Origin: CAIWTU01 sp035686205
GTDB taxonomy: Bacteria; Desulfobacterota; Desulfuromonadia; Geobacterales; Geobacteraceae
Length of the DNA stretch: 64,000 nt
Direction: 5' to 3'
Assembly: GCA_035686205.1 (NCBI GenBank)
Contig: DASRZQ010000043.1
Coordinates: 1-64,000 of the forward strand
Position numbers and translations under genes: made by a program. The notes under the pieces are model-generated. The model did not search any database. It worked only from the letters and a program-made list of their open reading frames with translations, and had not been told where the DNA came from. Positions 42,319 through 51,518 of this stretch are shown piece after piece (positions within the stretch are counted from its first letter, which is position 1; every line of letters begins with the position of its first letter).

Positions 42319-42413
42319 AGTCAAAATAATGTCGGCTGTCAAAATTATTTTTGTTCCGGCGTTAAAATATTCCGTTCCAATATAAGAACTATTCGTAATT
42401 ATTGGGAATTGGC

Positions 42414-42431
42414 GCTGGTACAGGTTTTGCT
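42414..42431 (+). promoter_or_regulatory. sigma-54-like promoter of the flgB operon
   Basis: CTGGTACA-GGTT-TTGCT fits YTGGYRYR-N4-TTGCW, with GG and GC ten bases apart. Predicted start near 42442, just before the GGAGG (42453-42457) of flgB at 42463. This also excludes the earlier in-frame start at 42409, which would lie inside the promoter. Confidence 0.65.
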
Positions 42432-42462
42432 AACTATGTCGTGTAATGATCTGGAGGTTTAT

Positions 42463-42891
42463 ATGCCGGTAAACGATATTTTCGGGACGACTATCGATCT
42501 CCTGAGCAAAAACATGGACCTGAGAATAAAAAACCAGGCAATCATCGCCGGAAATCTGGCCAACGCCGAAACGCCGGGTTTCACGCCTTCGGAGCTTTCG
42601 TTCGAGGATGAACTGAAAGAAGCAGTGAAGGGGAGAAACGTTCGAAACGGTACGCCGTCAATCACAAATCCGAGACACATTCCGCTCAGGCATTCGAAAG
42701 GCGACATTGAGGACATACAGGGGCGAATCGTCGATTCTCCGGCAAGGACCGCGGGCAAGGACGGCAACAGTGTCGAACTGGAAAATGAGATGGGCAGAAT
42801 GGCCCAGAACCAGATCATGTATAACGCTTCGGTGCAGATCCTCGCAATGAAATTTGATGACCTGAAAACAGCGGTAAAAGGAGGGAACTAG
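42463..42891 (+). CDS. flgB: flagellar basal-body rod protein FlgB
   Basis: Proximal rod protein, exported through the flagellar type III system. The 142 residues show the rod-family N-terminus (LLSKNMDLRIKNQAIIAGNLANAETPGFTP near 14-42), the FEDELKEAV segment, and the C-terminal NEMGRMAQNQIMYNASVQILAMKFDDLKTAV helix that ends in the rod interface. The ATG 42463 follows GGAGG at five bases. It is the first gene of the long flagellar operon and is followed immediately by flgC. Confidence 0.96.
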   Translation: MPVNDIFGTTIDLLSKNMDLRIKNQAIIAGNLANAETPGFTPSELSFEDELKEAVKGRNVRNGTPSITNPRHIPLRHSKGDIEDIQGRIVDSPARTAGKDGNSVELENEMGRMAQNQIMYNASVQILAMKFDDLKTAVKGGN

Positions 42892-43329
42892 GTGGATTTT
42901 TTCGATTCTATGGCTGTAAGCTCTTCCGCCATGAGCGCGGAACGCGCAAGAATGAATCTTATTTCGGGAAACCTGGCTAACGCTAGCTCGACACGAACTC
43001 CGGAGGGCGGGCCGTACAAGCGGAAAGACGCGGTTTTTTCCGCGGTGCCGGTAAAATCGGCCTTTTCCTTGGCCATGAACCGTATGCGGTCGGCGCCTCC
43101 GGGCGGGGTGGAAATCAGCCAGGTTATAGAAGACACTTCTCCGCCGAGGCTGCAGTATGACCCGACTCATCCTGACGCCAATGCACAGGGCTTTGTCGCC
43201 ATGCCCAACGTGAATGTCGTCGAGGAAATGACTGATATGATAACCGCAAGCAGGGCCTATGAGGCCAATGTCACGGCTGCCCAGGTTGCCAAGAGCATGG
43301 CTCTGAAAACCCTTGATCTGGGCAAATAA
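42892..43329 (+). CDS. flgC: flagellar basal-body rod protein FlgC
   Basis: Rod protein of 145 residues. The N-terminal ARMNLISGNLANASSTRTPEGGPYKR motif is near 20-45 and the C-terminal rod signature is VNVVEEMTDMITASRAYEANVTA near 106-128. The GTG start at 42892 abuts the flgB stop and uses the ribosome site GGAGGGAA in the end of flgB. Ends 52 bases before fliE. Confidence 0.96.
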   Translation: MDFFDSMAVSSSAMSAERARMNLISGNLANASSTRTPEGGPYKRKDAVFSAVPVKSAFSLAMNRMRSAPPGGVEISQVIEDTSPPRLQYDPTHPDANAQGFVAMPNVNVVEEMTDMITASRAYEANVTAAQVAKSMALKTLDLGK

Positions 43330-43381
43330 ATAAGACGGCCGTCAACGACTGGCTGCATGCAATTCATGTTTGGAGGTTTGG

Positions 43382-43699
43382 ATGTCAATTCAGGGTTTAA
43401 ATGGCGGAATGGGGGTTTTCGGCGTATCGCAGCCGATTACTTCTCCGGGGTTTAAGGAAGCGAAAACACCGTCGCCGTCGGAGGGTTTCACCAGGATACT
43501 CGGGGATATGGTGAACAATGTCAATGATCTTCAGCTCAAGGCGGACAAATCGATCCAGGACTTCGTAACGGGTGAAACGAAAGGCATCCACGAAGTAATG
43601 ATCGCCGTGGAAAAGTCGAGCATATCGTTCCAGTTTCTGAACCAGGTGAGGAACAAGGCGGTAGAGGCATATCAGGAAGTCATGAGGATGCAGGTATAA
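43382..43699 (+). CDS. fliE: flagellar hook-basal body protein FliE
   Basis: Junction protein between the MS ring (FliF) and rod (FlgB). The 105 residues have a Gly-rich N-terminus and the conserved C-terminal half: DMVNNVNDLQLKADKSIQDFVTGE, EVMIAVEKSSISFQFLNQVRNKAVEAYQEVMRM. The ATG 43382 follows TGGAGG at five bases; an upstream start at 43370 would overlap that site. Standard order flgB-flgC-fliE-fliF. Confidence 0.95.
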   Translation: MSIQGLNGGMGVFGVSQPITSPGFKEAKTPSPSEGFTRILGDMVNNVNDLQLKADKSIQDFVTGETKGIHEVMIAVEKSSISFQFLNQVRNKAVEAYQEVMRMQV

Positions 43700-43761
43700 A
43701 ACGGCGGCATTCAGCCGTCAGCTGTTTGAAAAGAATTTATCAGCCTTGAAACGGAGTAAAA

Positions 43762-45339
43762 ATGCCTGAAAGTCTGAAAAAAATCCTGCATCCGGTTATA
43801 TCTCTACCCCCCGCCAAGCGCTGGGCGGTAGCGGGGGTGGCGGCGCTCTCGATTCTATTCTTCTCCATTCTGATTATAGTGGCCAACAAGACCGATTACA
43901 GACCTCTTTTCACAAACCTGTCCGGTGAAGACGCCGGAGAAATCCTGAAAAAGCTGAAGGAACAGAAGATTCCGCATCAGATCGGCGCGGATGGCAAATC
44001 AATCATGGTTCCGTCCGACAAGGTTTACGAGCTGCGCCTTTCCCTGGCTTCCGACGGGCTCCCGCAGGGGGGCGGAGTCGGGTTCGAGATATTCGACAGG
44101 AAGAACTTCGGCATGACGGAATTCGTCCAGAAGCTCAATTATCAAAGGGCCTTGCAGGGAGAGCTTTCCCGGACCATTTCCCAGCTGTCCGGGGTGGAGC
44201 AGGCCCGTGTACATCTGGTCATACCGGAAAAATCCATTTTTAAGGAAAGCGAAAAGCCTCCGACCGCTTCGGTAGTTCTGAAGATGAAATCCGACCGATC
44301 TTTGCGCGACAGCGAGATCCAGGGAATTATTCACCTGGTGGCATCCGCCGTCGAAGGCATGGATCCGGACAATGTTTCGGTCCTCGACAGCCGGGGAAAG
44401 CTTATGAGCAAAAACTCCACCACGGATGCGGGGAACAAGCTGACTTCTTCCATGCTTGAAACGCAGCGCTCTTACGAAAAGAATCTGGAGGACCGCCTTC
44501 AGTCCCTTCTCGACAAGGCGGTGGGGACGGGCAAATCGGTCGCCAGGGTAAATGCGACGTTCGATTTCAAGCAGGTGGAAAGATATGAAGAGAAATACGA
44601 TCCGGAATCTCCGGTGGTGCGCAGTGAAGAGCACATGGAAGAAAAGAGCGGCGCCAGCGGCGGCACGGCTTCGGGGGTTCCCGGCGTTCAGAGCAACCTG
44701 GGTAAAACCCCTCCGACAAATTCGAGCAATTCCGCATCGGGATCGAAAAGCGATGAAACCATGAATTACGAGATAAGCCGGTCGACGGCGCGTACATTAG
44801 AGCCCGTGGGAACGCTGTCAAAAGTCTCCGTGGCGGTCATGGTCGATGGAAAATATGATGCGACCGGCAAGGGCTCTTCCTCAAAGGCAAAGTATATCCC
44901 GCGAAGCAGTGACGAACTGCAGAAGATTGATTCGCTGGTGAAAAGCGCCGTCGGGTACAACGCTGAAAGGGGAGACCAGGTGACAATCGCCAACATTCCA
45001 TTTCAGGAATCACAGCAGGATGAAGCCGATTCGGCAAGTGCATGGTGGAATGCCCCGATTTTTCTGTCCATATTGAAAAACATGCTGATCGGATGCAGTT
45101 TCATCGCCCTTCTGTTCCTGGTAATCCGTCCGCTGTTGAAAATTCTAAAAACGGACCAGAAACCGGCATACGAGTCATTTTCGATGGTTGACGACGGTGA
45201 GGAAAAACAGCTGGCGTCCGGGAAGAAGGCTCAGTTGACGATGCAGTCGGTCAATCAGATGGAACTGGTGGAACAGATAAAAAAAGATCCTTACCAGACA
45301 GCGCAGATTTTATCGAACTGGTTGAAGCAGAGAGAGTAA
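43762..45339 (+). CDS. fliF: flagellar MS-ring protein FliF
   Basis: Forms the MS ring in the inner membrane. The 525 residues have one helix near 22-43, the periplasmic ring-building motifs (TDYRPLFTNLSGEDAGEIL, LNYQRALQGELSRTISQLSGVEQARVHLV), a Gly/Ser-rich loop near 290-330, a second helix near 440-460, and a C-terminal cytoplasmic tail (PYQTAQILSNWLK) that binds FliG. Somewhat shorter than E. coli FliF (552) but complete. The ATG follows CGGAG. The stop codon overlaps the first bases of a 129-bp palindromic element. Confidence 0.96.
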   Translation: MPESLKKILHPVISLPPAKRWAVAGVAALSILFFSILIIVANKTDYRPLFTNLSGEDAGEILKKLKEQKIPHQIGADGKSIMVPSDKVYELRLSLASDGLPQGGGVGFEIFDRKNFGMTEFVQKLNYQRALQGELSRTISQLSGVEQARVHLVIPEKSIFKESEKPPTASVVLKMKSDRSLRDSEIQGIIHLVASAVEGMDPDNVSVLDSRGKLMSKNSTTDAGNKLTSSMLETQRSYEKNLEDRLQSLLDKAVGTGKSVARVNATFDFKQVERYEEKYDPESPVVRSEEHMEEKSGASGGTASGVPGVQSNLGKTPPTNSSNSASGSKSDETMNYEISRSTARTLEPVGTLSKVSVAVMVDGKYDATGKGSSSKAKYIPRSSDELQKIDSLVKSAVGYNAERGDQVTIANIPFQESQQDEADSASAWWNAPIFLSILKNMLIGCSFIALLFLVIRPLLKILKTDQKPAYESFSMVDDGEEKQLASGKKAQLTMQSVNQMELVEQIKKDPYQTAQILSNWLKQRE

Positions 45340-45466
45340 TACCAAGTTGCAATCAAACAATTTCAAAACTTGTCATGTCGAACGAAGAGAGACATCTTTG
45401 ATGAACTCTGTTCAAGATTTCTCGCTGGAGCTCGAAATGACAATGAATTGAACGCAACTTGGTATT
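45338..45466. repeat. MITE-like palindromic element, copy A (intact)
   Basis: A 129-bp non-coding element with perfect 13-bp terminal inverted repeats (AATACCAAGTTGC and GCAACTTGGTATT). Inside, a second imperfect inverted repeat pairs 45372-45402 with about 45411-45441 (TGTCATGTCGAAC... against ...TCGAAATGACA). It has no reading frame. It begins at the fliF stop codon and ends 38 bases before fliG. Copy B after flhF is near-identical over most of its length. Confidence 0.85.
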
Positions 45467-45504
45467 AAAAGTACTAAACATCAATTCTCCAAGAGGAAGA
45501 TAAG

Positions 45505-46512
45505 GTGACCGGGACAAATTTGATCGGAGCCGACAAGGCCGCGATACTCCTTTTATATCTGGGCCCCGACACGACCAGCGCGGTTTTCGAGCACATGGAA
45601 GACCACGAGATCAAAAGGATCAGCCAGAGCATGGCTCGCCTGGGGCATGTGACACGCCCCGTGATCCAGCAGGTGGTAACCGAGTTCGCGGATATCACGA
45701 ACCCCGAGAGTGGCTTCTTTTCACAGGGCGAGGAATTTGTCAGGAAAATACTGGAGCAGGCGCTCGGGCCACAGAAGGCGGAAATGCTCCTGAGGGAGCT
45801 TAATACGACAAATTACAACGACATGGTCGATGTCCTTTCGGATATGGACGCCAAGACCGTGGCCAATTTCCTGTCCCAGGAGCACCCGCAGACCATCGCC
45901 GTGATTCTCGCCAAGCTGAAGCCGAAACAGACCAGCGAGATTGTCGGATTCCTTCCCCAGGAACTGCAGGCGGAGGTCGTCATGCGCATCGCCGACGTTG
46001 ACCAGGTGTCGCCGGAAATACTCAGTGAAATCGACGACGTGATACGGAGAGAACTGACGGCCATCGGGGGCATCCAGAGGTTCAAGGTCGGCGGTGTCGA
46101 AAAAGTCGTCGACATGTTCAATCATTTCGACCGCAGCCGCGAGAAACAGATACTCGACAAGCTGGATGTGCTCAAACCGCCCCTTGCCGAGGTCATCAGA
46201 AAGCACCTGTTTACTTTCGAGGATTTCGTTCAGCTGGACGACAGGGGCATACAGGCCATCATGCGCGAAGTCAGCAACGATACCCTTACCCTGGCGCTGA
46301 AAGCGGCAACCGATGAACTGAAAGACAAGATATTCCGCAATATTTCCAGCCGCGCCGCGGAAGTGATAAAGGAAGACCTGGAAGTCATGGGGCCGGTGCG
46401 GCTTTCCGACGTGGAAAAAGCCCAGTCCGAGATTATCAAGATCGTCAGGAAGATGGAAGAAGAAGGGAAAATATTTATTGCCGGCCGGGGTGGCGAAGAT
46501 GTCCTCGTCTAG
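45505..46512 (+). CDS. fliG: flagellar motor switch protein FliG
   Basis: C-ring protein linking FliF to FliM and contacting the stator. The 335 residues show the N-terminal FliF-binding domain, the middle EHPQTIAVILAKLKPKQ (EHPQ motif near 131, FliM binding), and the C-terminal torque helix with charged residues in DDRGIQAIMREVSNDTLTLALK near 250-271. The GTG start at 45505 follows AGAGGAAG. First gene after the palindromic element, followed by an overlapping fliH. Confidence 0.96.
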   Translation: MTGTNLIGADKAAILLLYLGPDTTSAVFEHMEDHEIKRISQSMARLGHVTRPVIQQVVTEFADITNPESGFFSQGEEFVRKILEQALGPQKAEMLLRELNTTNYNDMVDVLSDMDAKTVANFLSQEHPQTIAVILAKLKPKQTSEIVGFLPQELQAEVVMRIADVDQVSPEILSEIDDVIRRELTAIGGIQRFKVGGVEKVVDMFNHFDRSREKQILDKLDVLKPPLAEVIRKHLFTFEDFVQLDDRGIQAIMREVSNDTLTLALKAATDELKDKIFRNISSRAAEVIKEDLEVMGPVRLSDVEKAQSEIIKIVRKMEEEGKIFIAGRGGEDVLV

Positions 46513-47320
46513 GATCATCAAATCATCGTGCATGAATGGTTATTCCGTCAGGGATTTTCGTTTCGAAACGATTGGCGGCCGGTTCGCCGCGAATGCGGAT
46601 CTTCCCTGTGAGAACGGCTTTGTGCCCTTTGCCGGACTGGACGGTTCGGCAAAAAACCCTTTCGAAGGGATTCCCGATAGCGAGGTATATGCGGACGATC
46701 CCGTTTCGGAAGAAGCTGAACTGGTTGTGGAGGAACTGCGGCCGTGCATTACCGAAGGCGAGCTTAACTCCAGGCTGGAGGAAGAATACGAAAGGGGTTT
46801 TGAGGAAGGCCAGCGCCAGGCCGAGCGGGGACTGTCAAATGTCTTCAAGTCCCTAAGGGAAGCGATAGAGGAAATATACTCGCTGCGAGAGCAGATCTTC
46901 CGCCACAGCGAGGAGGACCTGCTGAAGCTTTCGATCCTGGTTGCAAGGAAAATCATTCAGCAGGAAGTAAGCCAGGACAGGCGCATATTGGCGAATGTCC
47001 TGACGGCTGCGCTCGAAAATGCCGCGGAGCGCGACGAAGTGATCATCCGCATCAACCCCGAGGACCTGAAGCTGGTGAATTCGCAGAAACAGATCAGCCT
47101 TTCCGGCATTTCCGAGGACAAGCTCCTCAATCTGAAGCCTGACGATACCGTCACGTCCGGTGGATGCATTGTCGAAACGCAACTGGGGGAAATAGACGCC
47201 AGGCTGGAGAGGCAGCTGGATGAAATTTTCAAGAGCCTGACGGAAGAGCGCGGCGAGCTGATTAATTCCGCGCCGGGTACGGCGAACAGCAGGGAAACGC
47301 ATGCATACCAGGAGAGTTGA
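46499..47320 (+). CDS. fliH: flagellar assembly protein FliH
   Basis: Negative regulator and stator-like partner of the export ATPase FliI. About 273 residues. The N-terminal third is poorly conserved. A Gly-x-x-x-Gln/Glu helix (EEEYERGFEEGQRQAERGL near 90-108) and the C-terminal ATPase-binding domain (LVARKIIQQEVSQDRRILANVLTAAL, VTSGGCIVETQLGEIDARLERQLDEI) are clear. The start is uncertain: ATG 46499 overlaps fliG by 14 bases, and ATG 46532 is possible. It overlaps fliI by 20 bases. Confidence 0.9.
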   Translation: MSSSRIIKSSCMNGYSVRDFRFETIGGRFAANADLPCENGFVPFAGLDGSAKNPFEGIPDSEVYADDPVSEEAELVVEELRPCITEGELNSRLEEEYERGFEEGQRQAERGLSNVFKSLREAIEEIYSLREQIFRHSEEDLLKLSILVARKIIQQEVSQDRRILANVLTAALENAAERDEVIIRINPEDLKLVNSQKQISLSGISEDKLLNLKPDDTVTSGGCIVETQLGEIDARLERQLDEIFKSLTEERGELINSAPGTANSRETHAYQES

Positions 47321-48617
47321 CCTCAACAAGTATATAAATGCCATCGAGGATATCAGGCCCATAAGGTTTAACGGGAAGGTCACCCAGGTGGTGGGGCTCG
47401 TGATAGAGGGATATTGTCCGGATGCCGCCGTTGGAAGCATCTGCAAGATATTTCCGCAGGGGGGAGAGCCGATTCTGGCGGAAGTAGTGGGTTTCCGTGA
47501 CAACAAGACGCTTCTCATGCCGCTGGGGGAACTGCGCGGTGTCGGGCTGGGCAGCCTGATATCCCTGAAGCGTGAAAAAGCCTCGATGGGTGTGGGCCCG
47601 GCGTTGCTCGGCCGCGTTATTGACGGTCTCGGCGTTCCGATAGACGACATGGGCCCGGTCGCCGTGCGGGAAGAATACCCGATTTACGCTCAGCCGGTGA
47701 ACCCGATGAAGCGCGTTCCCATCAAAAAGCCGCTGGACCTGGGCATCCGGGCAATCAACGGTCTTTTGACCTGCGGAGAGGGCCAGAGGGTCGGAATAAT
47801 GGCCGGATCAGGTGTGGGGAAATCGACACTGCTGGGCATGATAGCAAGGTATACCGAAGCGGAAGTCAATGTCATCGCTCTGATCGGCGAACGGGGCAGG
47901 GAACTCAGGGATTTCATCGAGAAGGACCTGCAGGCCGAGGGTCTGAAAAAATCGGTCGTCGTGGTAGCGACATCGGACCAGCCGCCGCTGGTGCGGATGA
48001 GGGGCGCCTATCTGGCCACGACTATTGCCGAGTATTTCCAGTCCCAGGGGAAAAAGGTCCTGCTCATGATGGACTCCGCCACCCGCTTTGCCATGGCGAT
48101 GAGGGAAGTCGGGCTGGCCATCGGCGAGCCCCCCACCACCAAGGGGTACACGCCTTCGGTGTTCGCGGCGCTGCCGAGGCTGCTTGAAAGAACCGGCAAT
48201 TTTCAGACAGGAAGCATTACCGGCCTGTACACGGTCCTTGTGGAAGGTGACGATTTCAACGAACCCATTACCGACGCCATGCGCAGCATCCTTGACGGCC
48301 ATATACTTCTGTCGAGGGAACTGGCCGCGAGAAACCATTATCCGCCCATAGACGTACTTTCCAGCGCCAGCAGGGTCATGTCCGATGTGACCGATAAGGG
48401 CCAGCAGGTGCTTTCGGGCAAATTCAAGGAACTCATGGCGACTTACAGGCAGGCCGAAGACCTGATAAATATCGGGGCGTACAAACCGGGCAGCAACCCG
48501 AAGATAGACCAGGCCCTCGCGAAAATCGACCAGATGAATTCATTCCTGAAACAGGACGTCAGGGAGAAGGTCGGCATGGACGGAGCGGTCGAATCGCTGC
48601 GGAGCATAATGGAATAG
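47301..48617 (+). CDS. fliI: flagellum-specific ATP synthase FliI
   Basis: Hexameric ATPase of the flagellar export apparatus, related to the F1 beta subunit. The 438 residues carry Walker A AGSGVGKST near 170-178, the GERGREL motif near 197, Walker B LLMMDSATRFAMA near 254, and the FGRLPRL-like PSVFAALPRLLERTG segment near 290 typical of type III ATPases. The N-terminal 20 residues overlap fliH. The ATG follows GGAAACG. Ends 84 bases before fliJ. Confidence 0.96.
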   Translation: MHTRRVDLNKYINAIEDIRPIRFNGKVTQVVGLVIEGYCPDAAVGSICKIFPQGGEPILAEVVGFRDNKTLLMPLGELRGVGLGSLISLKREKASMGVGPALLGRVIDGLGVPIDDMGPVAVREEYPIYAQPVNPMKRVPIKKPLDLGIRAINGLLTCGEGQRVGIMAGSGVGKSTLLGMIARYTEAEVNVIALIGERGRELRDFIEKDLQAEGLKKSVVVVATSDQPPLVRMRGAYLATTIAEYFQSQGKKVLLMMDSATRFAMAMREVGLAIGEPPTTKGYTPSVFAALPRLLERTGNFQTGSITGLYTVLVEGDDFNEPITDAMRSILDGHILLSRELAARNHYPPIDVLSSASRVMSDVTDKGQQVLSGKFKELMATYRQAEDLINIGAYKPGSNPKIDQALAKIDQMNSFLKQDVREKVGMDGAVESLRSIME

Positions 48618-48701
48618 AACGGGTAACAGAGAAATGGTGAAGGGAGTGCGGTTTTATATACTGTCCCCGTTTCACCGGTTCCCAAAAAAGTCGGGGTGCG
48701 T

Positions 48702-49148
48702 ATGCGCAAGAAAATATTTGGTCTCGAACAGGTCTTGAATTACCGGAAAGAGGTCGAAAAAGCCCGAAAGCTTGAATTTGCGGCGGCAAGGGACGAGTTT
48801 GAGCAGGCCCGTGACCGGCTTCGCCGTGAGGAGGAAAAAATCGACCTTTTGAACATGGAATTCATGGACCGGCAACTGGAAGGAATTTGTGCAATGGAGC
48901 TCCGGATGTACGCGGATTTTTTCCGTAAAAAGGAGTCGGACATCAGGATGCAGAGGCAAAATGTGACCAATCTTAACCTGGAAGTGAACGAGAAACGGGA
49001 AGTTCTGCTCGAAGCGGCGGTAGATAAAAAAGTGCTCGAAGAGTTGAAAACGAAAAAGATCAAGGCGCATGAACGGAATCTCGCCGACAGGGAAAGGGAT
49101 TTCCTTGACGAATTGGCTCTGCGGAAAATGGGTCGGGGCCTGAAATGA
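48702..49148 (+). CDS. fliJ: flagellar export protein FliJ
   Basis: A 148-residue coiled-coil protein, with long amphipathic helices and heptad-like charged repeats throughout (GLEQVLNYRKEVEKARKLEFA, NLNLEVNEKREVLLEAAVDKKVLEELK). It lies directly after fliI and before the MotE-like gene, the normal fliJ position. FliJ enters the FliI ring centre and drives export. ATG 48702 or the GTG two codons earlier (48696) could serve as start. Confidence 0.9.
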   Translation: MRKKIFGLEQVLNYRKEVEKARKLEFAAARDEFEQARDRLRREEEKIDLLNMEFMDRQLEGICAMELRMYADFFRKKESDIRMQRQNVTNLNLEVNEKREVLLEAAVDKKVLEELKTKKIKAHERNLADRERDFLDELALRKMGRGLK

Positions 49149-49681
49149 AGTTATTTCATTCCGCTTTTTCAATTTCGTTGGCTATTTTATTGGTTGCGCT
49201 GCCGTTTCCCGGGCCGATGAACAGCGGAATTTCCTTCGGAAATCAGGATTCAGTCGTGTCATCCGCCGGCATGAGCCAAAAGTCCAACTCCAGAAAACCG
49301 TCGGGGGCAGCATGGGGAGCGTCTGAAAGAGAGCGTCAGTTGGCCGAGCGGGAGGCGGCGCTAAACCTCAAGGAACAGGAACTGAACAGACTTTCCGCCA
49401 GGCTTGATGCGCGCATGAGAGATTTCGAAACCGCCAGAAAATCGATGGAAACGACACTTTCCACGAGGAAAAAAGCCGACGCCGAACGTTACAAGAAGAT
49501 GCTGAAGCTCTACAAGGCGCTTCGTCCCGAAGAGGCCGCCGGGCTTATCGATAAGCTCGACGAAGATATTGCCATGGAACTGCTGAACCAGATGGATACG
49601 AAAACCGCGGCGAAACTGATACCCTTCCTTGACAGGAAAAGAGTGCTGAAGTGGACGCGGACTTCGCTTAAGGGCAATTAA
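49145..49681 (+). CDS. MotE-like protein with MgtE-N-type domain
   Basis: A 178-residue protein with an N-terminal signal anchor or cleavable signal (hydrophobic 5-22), a coiled coil at about 60-115, and a C-terminal MgtE-N-like helical domain (LYKALRPEEAAGLIDKLDEDIAMELLNQMDTKTAAKLIPFLD). Proteins of this layout in flagellar operons are called MotE; they are periplasmic chaperones for the stator component MotC in some bacteria, and no motility protein gene other than structural ones is nearby. Overlaps fliJ by four bases (ATGA). Exact role here is inferred. Confidence 0.75.
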   Translation: MKLFHSAFSISLAILLVALPFPGPMNSGISFGNQDSVVSSAGMSQKSNSRKPSGAAWGASERERQLAEREAALNLKEQELNRLSARLDARMRDFETARKSMETTLSTRKKADAERYKKMLKLYKALRPEEAAGLIDKLDEDIAMELLNQMDTKTAAKLIPFLDRKRVLKWTRTSLKGN

Positions 49682-49696
49682 TTTTACAGGTTGTTG

Positions 49697-49737
49697 CTTT
49701 TGCAGGAGCGGTTTGCCCAGGTCTTTTGCAGGAGCGG
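49697..49737 (+). repeat. short direct repeat in the fliK leader
   Basis: CTTTTGCAGGAGCGG occurs at 49697-49711 and again at 49723-49737, 26 bases apart, in the 90-base gap between the MotE-like gene and fliK. Each contains AGGAG but neither is placed to start a frame. The functional ribosome site is the AAAGGAGGTGA just downstream. Confidence 0.7.
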
Positions 49738-49771
49738 CAAATGAAACGAAAGCGAAAGGAGGTGAATGAAA

Positions 49772-51496
49772 ATGGCTGTATCAATGAACATTGCCTTGCC
49801 CGTGGCCGCGAATACGGATGAACCTGTCGGGAGCCCGATGAACTCCCAATCCGGTGCGAGGCAAAACGGTTTGTTCGGGTCGATTTTCGCGGGGCTTTCG
49901 GATTCGGACAAACAGCAGAAAACCGCATCCGCGGGTGAAAATGAGGCAGGAAAAGCGGATGCGAAAGACGGCGGATATTTAAATGAAGCCGGTGGAGAAA
50001 ACATTGGAGCGCTCATGCGGCAGTTGGACATGGGACTTCAGTCTGAAGAGAAAATCAAACCGCTGGAAGTCGGATCGAATGAAGCAGGATACAGTGGAAA
50101 AGAACAGCTCACCCCGCAGGTATCCGACCGGATGAATGTTGTCATGCTCAACAAGGCAGTGAATATGTTCGGCCGGGCAGTTACTGATGTTTCAAGTGAT
50201 GGGAAAGAAGAGTCTTCCGTATTGCAACAGGAAGATATGGGTCTTGTCGCTAACGAACTGAAGCAGGCTGTCGGTGAAATGTCCGGGGAGGGAAAATCCG
50301 TTCCGCCGAAAGAGGGAAAACAGGGAAAGACAGCGGAATCCCTGAATAGGAAGTCTGAAAACCCCGATGAATTGGCCAGTCTCATGTATGTGGCCGGAAA
50401 CCCGCCAGCAGGAATCGGAAAGCCGGATCAGGGGATGCCTGACATTCCCGGTAATATCGGAAGCGGACCGGAAGAAAACGGGAAAGTCAGTCAAATCCTG
50501 TCATACATGCAGTCTCCAGTCGGGCAGGGCAAAGATCCGGCGGGTCAAAAACAGGCGGACGGCGTACCGGAAACCGCCGAAAGGCAGGACATTAATCGTC
50601 TTTCCAATTTCCAGATCGGGAAAGCTTCGGCTTTGTCGGAAAGGAATGAGCTGTTTGCTCCATCTGATAAGAAAACCGGCGCGGAAAATCCGACTGACGT
50701 CACGAAAATGAATGACGTAAAGCTTTTCGCCGCCAGAACACCGGAAAACGCCAAGGTCGGCGATCGTCCTCTGTCACTTGCGACGCCGGTTGAAACAAAG
50801 GATTCCAGACCGGCGGCAAATTCCGAAGGAACGGCCGCGGCGGGGAATAAACCGTTATCCGCCGATGTTGAAGCGGTATTCCATGATTCGTCCCCGTCCG
50901 GTGGATTTGCAAAAGAAAACGGGGATGGGCTCCGCAATCAGAACGATAGCGGCAAAACAAACACGACGCCTGCAGACGTGAACATGGGGATACGTTCCTT
51001 TGATGTAACGGTGCAGTCCCATGATCAGTCCCAGAATACCGTTTCCGAAATTTCCAGGCCGGTCTCCCATGAACAGATCTTGGAACAGGTCCGGGAAAAA
51101 CTCGCCGCTGTTTCAACAAATGGCGATGTCAGCAGGATCACGCTGAAACTGCATCCGGAGGACCTGGGTGAAATCAGGGTCAGCATGAAAATGGAGAATC
51201 AGAGCCTCAAGGTGGATATCGTAGCGGAAAACCGGGACGTAAGGGATGCGCTGATGCATAACATGGACAGTCTCAAGGAGACCCTGTCCAGGCAGAACAT
51301 TTCCATGGAACGGTTCAGTGTTCTTACCGGCGGAGGTTACGGAAGCGGAGAAAACTACCGCGAATGGAAACAAACGGCGCAGAATGCCGTTCCCAATTCC
51401 ATGAAGCAGAATTACGGAATTATTGAAGAAACAACCGGGAAAGACGCCGGTTATCTGGATTCGTCTGACAATTCACTTATTGACGTAAGATTTTGA
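49772..51496 (+). CDS. fliK: flagellar hook-length control protein FliK
   Basis: Secreted molecular ruler that stops hook growth and switches export to filament proteins. About 574 residues. Residues 1-440 are low-complexity, rich in Gly, Asn, Ser, Lys and Glu, as is usual and poorly conserved. The C-terminal Flg_hook domain is clear (RITLKLHPEDLGEIRVSMKME..., VRDALMHNMDSLKETLSRQNI near 460-525). ATG 49772 is nine bases after a perfect AGGAGG; ATG 49766 is only three bases away and less suitable. Followed by flgD. Confidence 0.9.
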   Translation: MAVSMNIALPVAANTDEPVGSPMNSQSGARQNGLFGSIFAGLSDSDKQQKTASAGENEAGKADAKDGGYLNEAGGENIGALMRQLDMGLQSEEKIKPLEVGSNEAGYSGKEQLTPQVSDRMNVVMLNKAVNMFGRAVTDVSSDGKEESSVLQQEDMGLVANELKQAVGEMSGEGKSVPPKEGKQGKTAESLNRKSENPDELASLMYVAGNPPAGIGKPDQGMPDIPGNIGSGPEENGKVSQILSYMQSPVGQGKDPAGQKQADGVPETAERQDINRLSNFQIGKASALSERNELFAPSDKKTGAENPTDVTKMNDVKLFAARTPENAKVGDRPLSLATPVETKDSRPAANSEGTAAAGNKPLSADVEAVFHDSSPSGGFAKENGDGLRNQNDSGKTNTTPADVNMGIRSFDVTVQSHDQSQNTVSEISRPVSHEQILEQVREKLAAVSTNGDVSRITLKLHPEDLGEIRVSMKMENQSLKVDIVAENRDVRDALMHNMDSLKETLSRQNISMERFSVLTGGGYGSGENYREWKQTAQNAVPNSMKQNYGIIEETTGKDAGYLDSSDNSLIDVRF

Positions 51497-51518
51497 GAAG
51501 ACAGGGAGGTGATTAGGC

